DNA of 64,000 nt, from NCBI GenBank assembly GCA_964020085.1, contig OZ026604.1, positions 26,528,697 to 26,592,696 of the forward strand, given 5' to 3'. The DNA comes from Micromussa lordhowensis. Its lineage: Eukaryota > Cnidaria > Anthozoa > Scleractinia > Lobophylliidae. The notes below the pieces were generated by a model that was given only the letters and a program-made list of their open reading frames with translations, did no database searches and had not been told where the DNA came from. Positions within the stretch are counted from its first letter, which is position 1. The number at the start of each line of letters is the position of its first letter. The position numbers and the translations under genes are program-made. Below, one piece after another: positions 26,010-39,300 of the stretch.

Positions 26010-29000
26010 CTAATACCACCAAAGCGCTCCCGGGGTCGGTCCGGGTCCAAATGCGAAGTATCGGAGCTGCGCAAAATCTCGCACTATGCTAATCAGCCCG
26101 GCAGATGCCCAGGCGTGGCCAGCTGGCTGACTAGTTAGCCGAGCTTGACGCGTGTCGCAACTTGGCAAACTAATGGCACCAAAGCACTCCTGAGGTCAGT
26201 CCGGGTCCACATGCAAAGTTTCGGAGCTGCGCGAAATCTCGCACTATGCTAACCAGCCCGTTTGCTAATTAGCCGAACTTTGCGCGCGTCGCAACTTTGC
26301 AAAGTAATACCACCACAGCACTACCGGGGTCGGTCCGGGTCCAAATGCGAAGTATCGGAGCTGCGCAAAATCTCGCACTATGCTAATCAGCCCGGCAGAT
26401 CCCCAGGCGTGGCCGACTGGCTGACTAGTTAGCCGAGCTTGACGCGTGGCGCAACTTGGAAAACTAATGGCACCAAAGCACTCCTGGGGTCGGTCCGGGT
26501 CCACATGCAAAGTTTCGGAGCTGCGCGAAATCTCGCACTATGCTAACCAGCCCGTTTGCTAATTAGCCGAACTTTGCGCGCGTCGCAACTTTGCAAAGTA
26601 ATACCACCAAAGCACTCCCGGGGTCGGTCCGGGTCCAAATGCGAAGTATCGGAGCTGCGCAAAATCTCGCACTATGCTAATCAGCCCGGCAGATCCCCAG
26701 GCGTGGCCGGCTGGCTGACTAGTTAGCCGAGCTTGACGCGTGTCGCAACTTGGAAAACTAATGGCACCAAAGCACTCCTGGGGTCGGTCCGGGTCCACAT
26801 GCAAAGTTTCGGAGCTGCGCGAAATCTCGCACTATGCTAACCAGCCCGTTTGCTAATTAGCCCAACTTTGCGCGCATCGCAACTTTGCAAACTAATACCA
26901 CCAAAGCACTCCCGGGGTCGGTCCGGGTCCAAATGCGAAGTATCGGAGCTGCGCAAAATCTCGCACTATGCTAATCAGCCCGGCAGATCCCCAGGCGTGG
27001 CTGGCTGGCTGACTAGTTAGCCGAGCTTGACGCGTGTCGCAACTTGGCAAACTAATGGCACCAAAGCACTCCTGGGGTCGGTCCGGGTCCACATGCAAAG
27101 TTTCGGAGCTGTGCGAAATCTCGCACTATGCTAACCAGCCCGTTTGGTAATTAGCCGAACTATGCGCGCGTCACTACTTTGCAAACTAATACCACCAAAG
27201 CACTCCCGGGGTCGGTCGGGGTCCAAATGCGAAGTATCGGAGCTGCGCAAAATCTCGCACTATGCTAATCAGCCCGGCAGATGCCCAGGCGTGGCCGGCT
27301 GGCTGACTAGTTAGCCGAGCTTGACGCGTGTCGCAACTTGGCAAACTAATGGCACCAAAGCACTGCTGGGGTCGGTCCGGGTCCACATGCAAAGTTTCGG
27401 AGCTGCGCGAAATCTCGCACTATGCTAACCAGCCCGTTTGCTAATTAGCCGAACTTTGCGCGCGTCGCAACTTTGCAAAGTAATACCACCAAAGCACTCC
27501 TGGGGTCGGTTCGGGTCCAAATGCGAAGTATCGGAGCTGCGCAAAATCTCGCACTATGCTAATCAGCCCGGCAGATCCCCAGGCGTGGCCGGCTGGCTGA
27601 CTAGTTAGCCGAGCTTGACGCGTGTCGCAACTTGGAAAACTAATGGCACCAAAGCACTCCTGGGGTCGGTCCGGGTCCACATGCAAAGTTTCGGAGCTGC
27701 GCGAAATCTCGCACTATGCTAACCAGCCCGTTTGCTAATTAGCCCAACTTTGCGCGCGTCGCAACTTTGCAAACTAATACCACCAAAGCACTCCCGGGGT
27801 CGGTCCGGGTCCAAATGCGAAGTATCGGAGCTGCGCAAAATCTCGCACTATGCTAATCAGCCCGGCAGATGCCCAGGCGTGGCCAGCTGGCTGACTAGTT
27901 AGCCGAGCTTGACGCGTGTCGCAACTTGGCAAACTAATGGCACCAAAGCACTCCTGAGGTCAGTCCGGGTCCACATGCAAAGTTTCGGAGCTGCGCGAAA
28001 TCTCGCACTATGCTAACCAGCCCGTTTGCTAATTAGCCGAACTTTGCGCGCGTCGCAACTTTGCAAAGTAATACCACCACAGCACTACCGGGGTCGGTCC
28101 GGGTCCAAATGCGAAGTATCGGAGCTGCGCAAAATCTCGCACTATGCTAATCAGCCCGGCAGATCCCCAGGCGTGGCCGACTGGCTGACTAGTTAGCCGA
28201 GCTTGACGCGTGTCGCAACTTGGAAAACTAATGGCACCAAAGCACTCCTGGGGTCGGTCCGGGTCCACATGCAAAGTTTCGGAGCTGCGCGAAATCTCGC
28301 ACTATGCTAACCAGCCCGTTTGCTAATTAGCCGAACTTTGCGCGCGTCGCAACTTTGCAAAGTAATACCACCAAAGCACTCCCGGGGTCGGTCCGGGTCC
28401 AAATGCGAAGTATCGGAGCTGCGCAAAATCTCGCACTATGCTAATCAGCCCGGCAGATCCCCAGGCGTGGCCGGCTGGCTGACTAGTTAGCCGAGCTTGA
28501 CGCGTGTCGCAACTTGGAAAACTAATGGCACCAAAGCACTCCTGGGGTCGGTCCGGGTCCACATGCAAAGTTTCGGAGCTGCGCGAAATCTCGCACTATG
28601 CTAACCAGCCCGTTTGCTAATTAGCCCAACTTTGCGCGCATCGCAACTTTGCAAACTAATACCACCAAAGCACTCCCGGGGTCGGTCCGGGTCCAAATGC
28701 GAAGTATCGGAGCTGCGCAAAATCTCGCACTATGCTAATCAGCCCGGCAGATCCCCAGGCGTGGCTGGCTGGCTGACTAGTTAGCCGAGCTTGACGCGTG
28801 TCGCAACTTGGCAAACTAATGGCACCAAAGCACTCCTGGGGTCGGTCCGGGTCCACATGCAAAGTTTCGGAGCTGTGCGAAATCTCGCACTATGCTAACC
28901 AGCCCGTTTGGTAATTAGCCGAACTATGCGCGCGTCACTACTTTGCAAACTAATACCACCAAAGCACTCCCGGGGTCGGTCGGGGTCCAAATGCGAAGTA

Positions 29001-29537
29001 TCGGAGCTGCGCAAAATCTCGCACTATGCTAATCAGCCCGGCAGATGCCCAGGCGTGGCCGGCTGGCTGACTAGTTAGCCGAGCTTGACGCGTGTCGCAA
29101 CTTGGCAAACTAATGACACCAAAGCACTCCTGGGGTCGGTCCGGGTCCACATGCAAAGTTTCGGAGCTGCGCGAAATCTCGCACTATGCTAACCAGCCCG
29201 TTTGCTAATTAGCCGAACTTTGCGCGCGTCGCAACTTTGCAAAGTAATACCACCAAAGCACTCCTGGGGTCGGTTCGGGTCCAAATGCGAAGTATCGGAG
29301 CTGCGCAAAATCTCGCACTATGCTAATCAGCCCGGCAGATCCCCAGGCGTGGCCGGCTGGCTGACTAGTTAGCCGAGCTTGACGCGTGTCGCAACTTGGA
29401 AAACTAATGGCACCAAAGCACTCCTGGGGTCGGTCCGGGTCCACATGCAAAGTTTCGGAGCTGCGCGAAATCTCGCACTATGCTAACCAGCCCGTTTGCT
29501 AATTAGCCCAACTTTGCGCGCGTCGCAACTTTGCAAA
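26010..29537. repeat. Internal 1764-bp (6-dimer) tandem duplication in block C
   Basis: Copies 26010-27773 and 27774-29537. Marker variants recur at exactly 1764 bp: the ccacagcactaccgg dimer (26304, 28068), the cgtggctggctgg dimer (around 27000, 28760), the tttggtaattagccgaacta with tcactactttg dimer (27147, 28911) and the cggttcgggtcc dimer (27507, 29271). Block B has this segment once. Block D carries the same doubled form at +8526. Confidence 0.9.
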
Positions 29538-32477
29538 CTAATACCACCAAAGCACTCCCGGGGTCGGTCCGGGTCCAAATGCGAAGTATCGGAGCTGCGC
29601 AAAATCTCGCACTATGCTAATCAGCCCGGCAGATGCCCAGGCGTGGCCAGCTGGCTGACTAGTTAGCCGAGCTTGACGCGTGTCGCAACTTGGCAAACTA
29701 ATGGCACCAAAGCACTCCTGAGGTCAGTCCGGGTCCACATGCAAAGTTTCGGAGCTGCGCGAAATCTCGCACTATGCTAACCAGCCCGTTTGCTAATTAG
29801 CCGAACTTTGCGCGCGTCGCAACTTTGCAAAGTAATACCACCACAGCACTCCCGGGGTCGGTCCGGGTCCAAATGCGAAGTATCGGAGCTGCGCAAAATC
29901 TCGCACTATGCTAATCAGCCCGGCAGATCCCCAGGCGTGGCCGACTGGCTGACTAGTTAGCCGAGCTTGACGCGTGTCGCAACTTGGAAAACTAATGGCA
30001 CCAAAGCACTCCTGGGGTCGGTCCGGGTCCACATGCAAAGTTTCGGAGCTGCGCGAAATCTCGCACTATGCTAACCAGCCCGTTTGCTAATTAGCCAAAC
30101 TTTGCGCGCGTCGCAACTTTGCAAAGTAATACCACCAAAGCACTCCCGGGGTCGGTCCGGGTCCAAATGCGAAGTATCGGAGCTGCGCAAAATCTCGCAC
30201 TATGCTAATCAGCCCGGCAGATCCCCAGGCGTGGCCGGCTGGCTGACTAGTTAGCCGAGCTTGACGCGTGTCGCAACTTGGAAAACTAATGGCACCAAAG
30301 CACTCCTGGGGTCGGTCCGGGTCCACATGCAAAGTTTCGGAGCTGCGCGAAATCTCGCACTATGCTAACCAGCCCGTTTGCTAATTAGCCCAACTTTGCG
30401 CGCATCGCAACTTTGCAAACTAATACCACCAAAGCACTCCCGGGGTCGGTCCGGGTCCAAATGCGAAGTATCAGAGCTGCGCAAAATCTCGCACTATGCT
30501 AATCAGCCCGGCAGATGCCCAGGCGTGGCCAGCTGGCTGACTAGTTAGCCGAGCTTGACGCGTGTCGCAACTTGGCAAACTAATGGCACCAAAGCACTGC
30601 TGAGGTCAGTCCGGGTCCACATGCAAAGTTTCGGAGCTGCGCGAAATCTCGCACTATGCTAACCAGCCCGTTTGCTAATTAGCCGAACTTTGCGCGCGTC
30701 GCAACTTTGCAAAGTAATACCACCACAGCACTCCCGGGGTCGGTCCGGGTCCAAATGCGAAGTATCGGAGCTGCGCAAAATCTCGCACTATGCTAATCAG
30801 CCCGGCAGATCCCCAGGCGTGGCCGGCTGGCTGACTAGTTAGCCGAGCTTGACGCGTGTCGCAACTTGGAAAACTAATGGCACCAAAGCACTCCTGGGGT
30901 CGGTCCGGGTCCACATGCAAAGTTTCGGAGCTGCGCGAAATCTCGCACTATGCTAACCAGCCCGTTTGCTAATTAGCCCAACTTTGCGCGCGTCGCAACT
31001 TTGCAAACTAATACCACCAAAGCACTCCCGGGGTCGGTCCGGGTCCAAATGCGAAGTATCGGAGCTGCGCAAAATCTCGCACTATGCTAATCAGCCCGGC
31101 AGATGCCCAGGCGTGGCCAGCTGGCTGACTAGTTAGCCGAGCTTGACGCGTGTCGCAACTTGGCAAACTAATGGCACCAAAGCACTCCTGAGGTCAGTCC
31201 GGGTCCACATGCAAAGTTTCGGAGCTGCGCGAAATCTCGCACTATGCTAACCAGCCCGTTTGCTAATTAGCCGAACTTTGCGCGCGTCGCAACTTTGCAA
31301 AGTAATACCACCACAGCACTCCCGGGGTTGGTCCGGGTCCAAATGCGAAGTATCGGAGCTGCGCAAAATCTCGCACTATGCTAATCAGCCCGGCAGATCC
31401 CCAGGCGTGGCCGACTGGCTGACTAGTTAGCCGAGCTTGACGCGTGTCGCAACTTGGAAAACTAATGGCACCAAAGCACTCCTGGGGTCGGTCCGGGTCC
31501 ACATGCAAAGTTTCGGAGCTGCGCGAAATCTCGCACTATGCTAACCAGCCCGTTTGCTAATTAGCCAAACTTTGCGCGCGTCGCAACTTTGCAAAGTAAT
31601 ACCACCAAAGCACTCCCGGGGTCGGTCCGGGTCCAAATGCGAAGTATCGGAGCTGCGCAAAATCTCGCACTATGCTAATCAGCCCGGCAGATCCCCAGGC
31701 GTGGCCGGCTGGCTGACTAGTTAGCCGAGCTTGACGCGTGTCGCAACTTGGAAAACTAATGGCACCAAAGCACTCCTGGGGTCGGTCCGGGTCCACATGC
31801 AAAGTTTCGGAGCTGCGCGAAATCTCGCACTATGCTAACCAGCCCGTTTGCTAATTAGCCCAACTTTGCGCGCATCGCAACTTTGCAAACTAATACCACC
31901 AAAGCACTCCCGGGGTCGGTCCGGGTCCAAATGCGAAGTATCGGAGCTGCGCAAAATCTCGCACTATGCTAATCAGCCCGGCAGATGCCCAGGCGTGGCC
32001 AGCTGGCTGACTAGTTAGCCGAGCTTGACGCGTGTCGCAACTTGGCAAACTAATGGCACCAAAGCACTGCTGAGGTCAGTCCGGGTCCACATGCAAAGTT
32101 TCGGAGCTGCGCGAAATCTCGCACTATGCTAACCAGCCCGTTTGCTAATTAGCCGAACTTTGCGCGCGTCGCAACTTTGCAAAGTAATACCACCACAGCA
32201 CTCCCGGGGTCGGTCCGGGTCCAAATGCGAAGTATCGGAGCTGCGCAAAATCTCGCACTATGCTAATCAGCCCGGCAGATCCCCAGGCGTGGCCGACTGG
32301 CTGACTAGTTAGCCGAGCTTGACGCGTGTCGCAACTTGGAAAACTAATGGCACCAAAGCACTCCTGGGGTCGGTCCGGGTCCACATGCAAAGTTTCGGAG
32401 CTGCGCGAAATCTCGCACTATGCTAACCAGCCCGTTTGCTAATTAGCCCAACTTTGCGCGCGTCGCAACTTTGCAAA
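29538..32477. repeat. Internal 1470-bp (5-dimer) tandem duplication in block C
   Basis: Copies 29538-31007 and 31008-32477. Shared markers at a 1470-bp offset include the ccacagcactcccgg dimer, the tagccaaactttgcg dimer (about 30095, 31565) and the cactgctgaggtcag dimer (about 30595, 32065). The copies are not identical: the first has tatcagagctg near 30473 and gccggctgg near 30820 where the second has tatcgg and gccgactgg. Confidence 0.88.
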
Positions 32478-33359
32478 CTAATACCACCAAAGCACTCCCG
32501 GGGTCGGTCAGGGTCCAAATGCGAAGTATCGCAGCTGCGCAAAATCTCGCACTATGCTAATCAGCCCGGCAGATCCCCAGGCGTGGCTGGCTGGCTGACT
32601 AGTTAGCCGAGCTTGACGCGTGTCGCAACTTGGCAAACTAATGGCACCAAAGCACTCCTGGGGTCGGTCCGGGTCCACATGCAAAGTTTCGGAGCTGTGC
32701 GAAATCTCGCACTATGCTAACCAGCCCGTTTGCTAATTAGCCGAACTTTGCGCGCGTCGCAACTTTGCAAACTAATACTACTAAAGCACTCCCAGGGTCG
32801 GTCCGGGTCCAAATGCGAAGTATCGGAGCTGCGCAAAATCTCGCACTATGCTAATCAGCCCGGCAGATCCCCAGGCGTGGCCGGCTAACTGACTAGTTAG
32901 CCGAGCTTGACGCGTGTCGCAACTTGGAAAACTAATGGCACCAAAGCACTCTTGGGGTCGGTCCGGGTCCACATGCAAAGTTTCGGAGCTGCGCGAAATC
33001 TCGCACTATGCTAACCAGCCCGTTTGCTAATTAGCCTAACTTTGCGCGCGTCGCAACTTTGCAAACTAATACCACCAAAGCACTCCCGGGGTCGGTCCGG
33101 GTCCAAATGCGAAGTATCGGAGCTGCGCAAAATCTCGCACTATGCTAATCAGCCCGGCAGATCCCCAGGCGTGGCCGGCTGGCTGACTAGTTAGCCGAGC
33201 TTGACGCGTGTCGCAACTTGGCAAACTAATGGCACCAAAGCACTCCTGAGGTCAGTCCGGGTCCACATGCAAAGTTTCGGAGCTGCGCGAAATCTCGCAC
33301 TATGCTAACCAGCCCGTTTGCTAATTAGCCCAACTTTGCACGCGTCGCAACTTTGCAAA

Positions 33360-36300
33360 CTAATACCACCAAAGCACTCCCGGGGTTGGTCCGGGTCCAA
33401 ATGCGAAGTATCGGAGCTGCGCAAAATCTCGCACTATGCTAATCAGCCCTGCAGATCCCCAGGCGTGGCCGGCTGGCTGACTAGTTAGCCAGGCTTGACG
33501 CGTGTCGCAACTTGGCAAACTAATGGCACCAAAGCACTCCTGGGGTCGGTCCGGGTCCACATGCAAAGTTTCGGAGCTGCGCAAAATCTCGCACTATGCC
33601 AACCAGCCCGTTTGCTAATTAGCCGAACTTTGCGCGCGTCGCAACTTTGCAAACTAATACCACCAAAGCACTCCCGGGGTCGGTCCTGGTCCAAATGCGA
33701 AGTATCGGAGCTGCGCAAAATCTCGCACTATGCTAATCAGCCCGGCAGATCCCCAGGCGTGGCCGGCTGGCTGGCTAGTTAGCTGAGCTTGACGCGTGTC
33801 GCAACTTGGCAAACTAATGGCACTAAAGCACTCCTGGGGTCGGTCTGGGTCCACATGCAAAGTTTTGGAGCTGCGCGAAATCTCGCACTATGCTAACCAG
33901 CCCGTTTGGTAATTAGCCGAACTATGCGCGCGTCACAACTTTGCAAACTAATACCACCAAAGCACTCCCGGGGTCGGTCGGGGTCCAAATGCGAAGTATC
34001 GGAGCTGCGCAAAATCTCGCACTATGCTAATCAGCCCGGCAGATGCCCAGGCGTGGCCGGCTGGCTGACTAGTTAGCCGAGCTTGACGCGTGTCGCAACT
34101 TGGCAAACTAATGGCACCAAAGCACTCTTGGGGTCGGTCCGGGTCCACATGCAAAGTTTCGGAGCTGCGCGAAATCTCGCACTATGCTAACCAGCCCGTT
34201 GGCTAATTAGCCGAACTTTGCGCGCGTCGCAACTTTGCAAAGTAATACCACCAAAGCACTCCTGGGGTCGGTCCGGGTCCAAATGCGAAGTATCGGAGCT
34301 GCGCAAAATCTCGCACTATGCTAATCAGCCCGGCAGATCCCCAGGCGTGGCCGGCTGGCTGACTAGTTAGCCGAGCTTGACGCGTGTCGCAACTTGGAAA
34401 ACTAATGGCACCAAAGCACTCCTGGGGTCGGTCCGGGTCCACATGCAAAGTTTCGGAGCTGCGCGAAATCTCGCACTATGCTAACCAGCCCGTTTGCTAA
34501 TTAGCCCAACTTTGCGCGCGTCGCAACTTTGCAAACTAATACCACCAAAGCGCTCCCGGGGTCGGTCCGGGTCCAAATGCGAAGTATCGGAGCTGCGCAA
34601 AATCTCGCACTATGCTAATCAGCCCGGCAGATGCCCAGGCGTGGCCAGCTGGCTGACTAGTTAGCCGAGCTTGACGCGTGTCGCAACTTGGCAAACTAAT
34701 GGCACCAAAGCACTCCTGAGGTCAGTCCGGGTCCACATGCAAAGTTTCGGAGCTGCGCGAAATCTCGCACTATGCTAACCAGCCCGTTTGCTAATTAGCC
34801 GAACTTTGCGCGCGTCGCAACTTTGCAAAGTAATACCACCACAGCACTACCGGGGTCGGTCCGGGTCCAAATGCGAAGTATCGGAGCTGCGCAAAATCTC
34901 GCACTATGCTAATCAGCCCGGCAGATCCCCAGGCGTGGCCGACTGGCTGACTAGTTAGCCGAGCTTGACGCGTGTCGCAACTTGGAAAACTAATGGCACC
35001 AAAGCACTCCTGGGGTCGGTCCGGGTCCACATGCAAAGTTTCGGAGCTGCGCGAAATCTCGCACTATGCTAACCAGCCCGTTTGCTAATTAGCCGAACTT
35101 TGCGCGCGTCGCAACTTTGCAAAGTAATACCACCAAAGCACTCCCGGGGTCGGTCCGGGTCCAAATGCGAAGTATCGGAGCTGCGCAAAATCTCGCACTA
35201 TGCTAATCAGCCCGGCAGATCCCCAGGCGTGGCCGGCTGGCTGACTAGTTAGCCGAGCTTGACGCGTGTCGCAACTTGGAAAACTAATGGCACCAAAGCA
35301 CTCCTGGGGTCGGTCCGGGTCCACATGCAAAGTTTCGGAGCTGCGCGAAATCTCGCACTATGCTAACCAGCCCGTTTGCTAATTAGCCCAACTTTGCGCG
35401 CATCGCAACTTTGCAAACTAATACCACCAAAGCACTCCCGGGGTCGGTCCGGGTCCAAATGCGAAGTATCGGAGCTGCGCAAAATCTCGCACTATGCTAA
35501 TCAGCCCGGCAGATCCCCAGGCGTGGCTGGCTGGCTGACTAGTTAGCCGAGCTTGACGCGTGTCGCAACTTGGCAAACTAATGGCACCAAAGCACTCCTG
35601 GGGTCGGTCCGGGTCCACATGCAAAGTTTCGGAGCTGTGCGAAATCTCGCACTATGCTAACCAGCCCGTTTGGTAATTAGCCGAACTATGCGCGCGTCAC
35701 TACTTTGCAAACTAATACCACCAAAGCACTCCCGGGGTCGGTCGGGGTCCAAATGCGAAGTATCGGAGCTGCGCAAAATCTCGCACTATGCTAATCAGCC
35801 CGGCAGATGCCCAGGCGTGGCCGGCTGGCTGACTAGTTAGCCGAGCTTGACGCGTGTCGCAACTTGGCAAACTAATGGCACCAAAGCACTGCTGGGGTCG
35901 GTCCGGGTCCACATGCAAAGTTTCGGAGCTGCGCGAAATCTCGCACTATGCTAACCAGCCCGTTTGCTAATTAGCCGAACTTTGCGCGCGTCGCAACTTT
36001 GCAAAGTAATACCACCAAAGCACTCCTGGGGTCGGTTCGGGTCCAAATGCGAAGTATCGGAGCTGCGCAAAATCTCGCACTATGCTAATCAGCCCGGCAG
36101 ATCCCCAGGCGTGGCCGGCTGGCTGACTAGTTAGCCGAGCTTGACGCGTGTCGCAACTTGGAAAACTAATGGCACCAAAGCACTCCTGGGGTCGGTCCGG
36201 GTCCACATGCAAAGTTTCGGAGCTGCGCGAAATCTCGCACTATGCTAACCAGCCCGTTTGCTAATTAGCCCAACTTTGCGCGCGTCGCAACTTTGCAAAC

Positions 36301-39300
36301 TAATACCACCAAAGCACTCCCGGGGTCGGTCCGGGTCCAAATGCGAAGTATCGGAGCTGCGCAAAATCTCGCACTATGCTAATCAGCCCGGCAGATGCCC
36401 AGGCGTGGCCAGCTGGCTGACTAGTTAGCCGAGCTTGACGCGTGTCGCAACTTGGCAAACTAATGGCACCAAAGCACTCCTGAGGTCAGTCCGGGTCCAC
36501 ATGCAAAGTTTCGGAGCTGCGCGAAATCTCGCACTATGCTAACCAGCCCGTTTGCTAATTAGCCGAACTTTGCGCGCGTCGCAACTTTGCAAAGTAATAC
36601 CACCACAGCACTACCGGGGTCGGTCCGGGTCCAAATGCGAAGTATCGGAGCTGCGCAAAATCTCGCACTATGCTAATCAGCCCGGCAGATCCCCAGGCGT
36701 GGCCGACTGGCTGACTAGTTAGCCGAGCTTGACGCGTGTCGCAACTTGGAAAACTAATGGCACCAAAGCACTCCTGGGGTCGGTCCGGGTCCACATGCAA
36801 AGTTTCGGAGCTGCGCGAAATCTCGCACTATGCTAACCAGCCCGTTTGCTAATTAGCCGAACTTTGCGCGCGTCGCAACTTTGCAAAGTAATACCACCAA
36901 AGCACTCCCGGGGTCGGTCCGGGTCCAAATGCGAAGTATCGGAGCTGCGCAAAATCTCGCACTATGCTAATCAGCCCGGCAGATCCCCAGGCGTGGCCGG
37001 CTGGCTGACTAGTTAGCCGAGCTTGACGCGTGTCGCAACTTGGAAAACTAATGGCACCAAAGCACTCCTGGGGTCGGTCCGGGTCCACATGCAAAGTTTC
37101 GGAGCTGCGCGAAATCTCGCACTATGCTAACCAGCCCGTTTGCTAATTAGCCCAACTTTGCGCGCATCGCAACTTTGCAAACTAATACCACCAAAGCACT
37201 CCCGGGGTCGGTCCGGGTCCAAATGCGAAGTATCGGAGCTGCGCAAAATCTCGCACTATGCTAATCAGCCCGGCAGATCCCCAGGCGTGGCTGGCTGGCT
37301 GACTAGTTAGCCGAGCTTGACGCGTGTCGCAACTTGGCAAACTAATGGCACCAAAGCACTCCTGGGGTCGGTCCGGGTCCACATGCAAAGTTTCGGAGCT
37401 GTGCGAAATCTCGCACTATGCTAACCAGCCCGTTTGGTAATTAGCCGAACTATGCGCGCGTCACTACTTTGCAAACTAATACCACCAAAGCACTCCCGGG
37501 GTCGGTCGGGGTCCAAATGCGAAGTATCGGAGCTGCGCAAAATCTCGCACTATGCTAATCAGCCCGGCAGATGCCCAGGCGTGGCCGGCTGGCTGACTAG
37601 TTAGCCGAGCTTGACGCGTGTCGCAACTTGGCAAACTAATGACACCAAAGCACTCCTGGGGTCGGTCCGGGTCCACATGCAAAGTTTCGGAGCTGCGCGA
37701 AATCTCGCACTATGCTAACCAGCCCGTTTGCTAATTAGCCGAACTTTGCGCGCGTCGCAACTTTGCAAAGTAATACCACCAAAGCACTCCTGGGGTCGGT
37801 TCGGGTCCAAATGCGAAGTATCGGAGCTGCGCAAAATCTCGCACTATGCTAATCAGCCCGGCAGATCCCCAGGCGTGGCCGGCTGGCTGACTAGTTAGCC
37901 GAGCTTGACGCGTGTCGCAACTTGGAAAACTAATGGCACCAAAGCACTCCTGGGGTCGGTCCGGGTCCACATGCAAAGTTTCGGAGCTGCGCGAAATCTC
38001 GCACTATGCTAACCAGCCCGTTTGCTAATTAGCCCAACTTTGCGCGCGTCGCAACTTTGCAAACTAATACCACCAAAGCACTCCCGGGGTCGGTCCGGGT
38101 CCAAATGCGAAGTATCGGAGCTGCGCAAAATCTCGCACTATGCTAATCAGCCCGGCAGATGCCCAGGCGTGGCCAGCTGGCTGACTAGTTAGCCGAGCTT
38201 GACGCGTGTCGCAACTTGGCAAACTAATGGCACCAAAGCACTCCTGAGGTCAGTCCGGGTCCACATGCAAAGTTTCGGAGCTGCGCGAAATCTCGCACTA
38301 TGCTAACCAGCCCGTTTGCTAATTAGCCGAACTTTGCGCGCGTCGCAACTTTGCAAAGTAATACCACCACAGCACTCCCGGGGTCGGTCCGGGTCCAAAT
38401 GCGAAGTATCGGAGCTGCGCAAAATCTCGCACTATGCTAATCAGCCCGGCAGATCCCCAGGCGTGGCCGACTGGCTGACTAGTTAGCCGAGCTTGACGCG
38501 TGTCGCAACTTGGAAAACTAATGGCACCAAAGCACTCCTGGGGTCGGTCCGGGTCCACATGCAAAGTTTCGGAGCTGCGCGAAATCTCGCACTATGCTAA
38601 CCAGCCCGTTTGCTAATTAGCCAAACTTTGCGCGCGTCGCAACTTTGCAAAGTAATACCACCAAAGCACTCCCGGGGTCGGTCCGGGTCCAAATGCGAAG
38701 TATCGGAGCTGCGCAAAATCTCGCACTATGCTAATCAGCCCGGCAGATCCCCAGGCGTGGCCGGCTGGCTGACTAGTTAGCCGAGCTTGACGCGTGTCGC
38801 AACTTGGAAAACTAATGGCACCAAAGCACTCCTGGGGTCGGTCCGGGTCCACATGCAAAGTTTCGGAGCTGCGCGAAATCTCGCACTATGCTAACCAGCC
38901 CGTTTGCTAATTAGCCCAACTTTGCGCGCATCGCAACTTTGCAAACTAATACCACCAAAGCACTCCCGGGGTCGGTCCGGGTCCAAATGCGAAGTATCAG
39001 AGCTGCGCAAAATCTCGCACTATGCTAATCAGCCCGGCAGATGCCCAGGCGTGGCCAGCTGGCTGACTAGTTAGCCGAGCTTGACGCGTGTCGCAACTTG
39101 GCAAACTAATGGCACCAAAGCACTGCTGAGGTCAGTCCGGGTCCACATGCAAAGTTTCGGAGCTGCGCGAAATCTCGCACTATGCTAACCAGCCCGTTTG
39201 CTAATTAGCCGAACTTTGCGCGCGTCGCAACTTTGCAAAGTAATACCACCACAGCACTCCCGGGGTCGGTCCGGGTCCAAATGCGAAGTATCGGAGCTGC

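Larger units (their letters stand above)
24834..33359. repeat. HOR block C (29 dimers, 8526 bp)
   Basis: Exactly 29x294 bp. Its order is 4 head dimers (24834-26009), two 6-dimer copies (26010-27773, 27774-29537), two 5-dimer copies (29538-31007, 31008-32477) and 3 tail dimers (32478-33359). The counts 4+6+6+5+5+3 give 29. Block D repeats this order at a constant 8526-bp offset throughout. I saw only a few substitutions against D, for example G at 26449 against T at 34975, and C at 31164 against A at 39690. Confidence 0.92.
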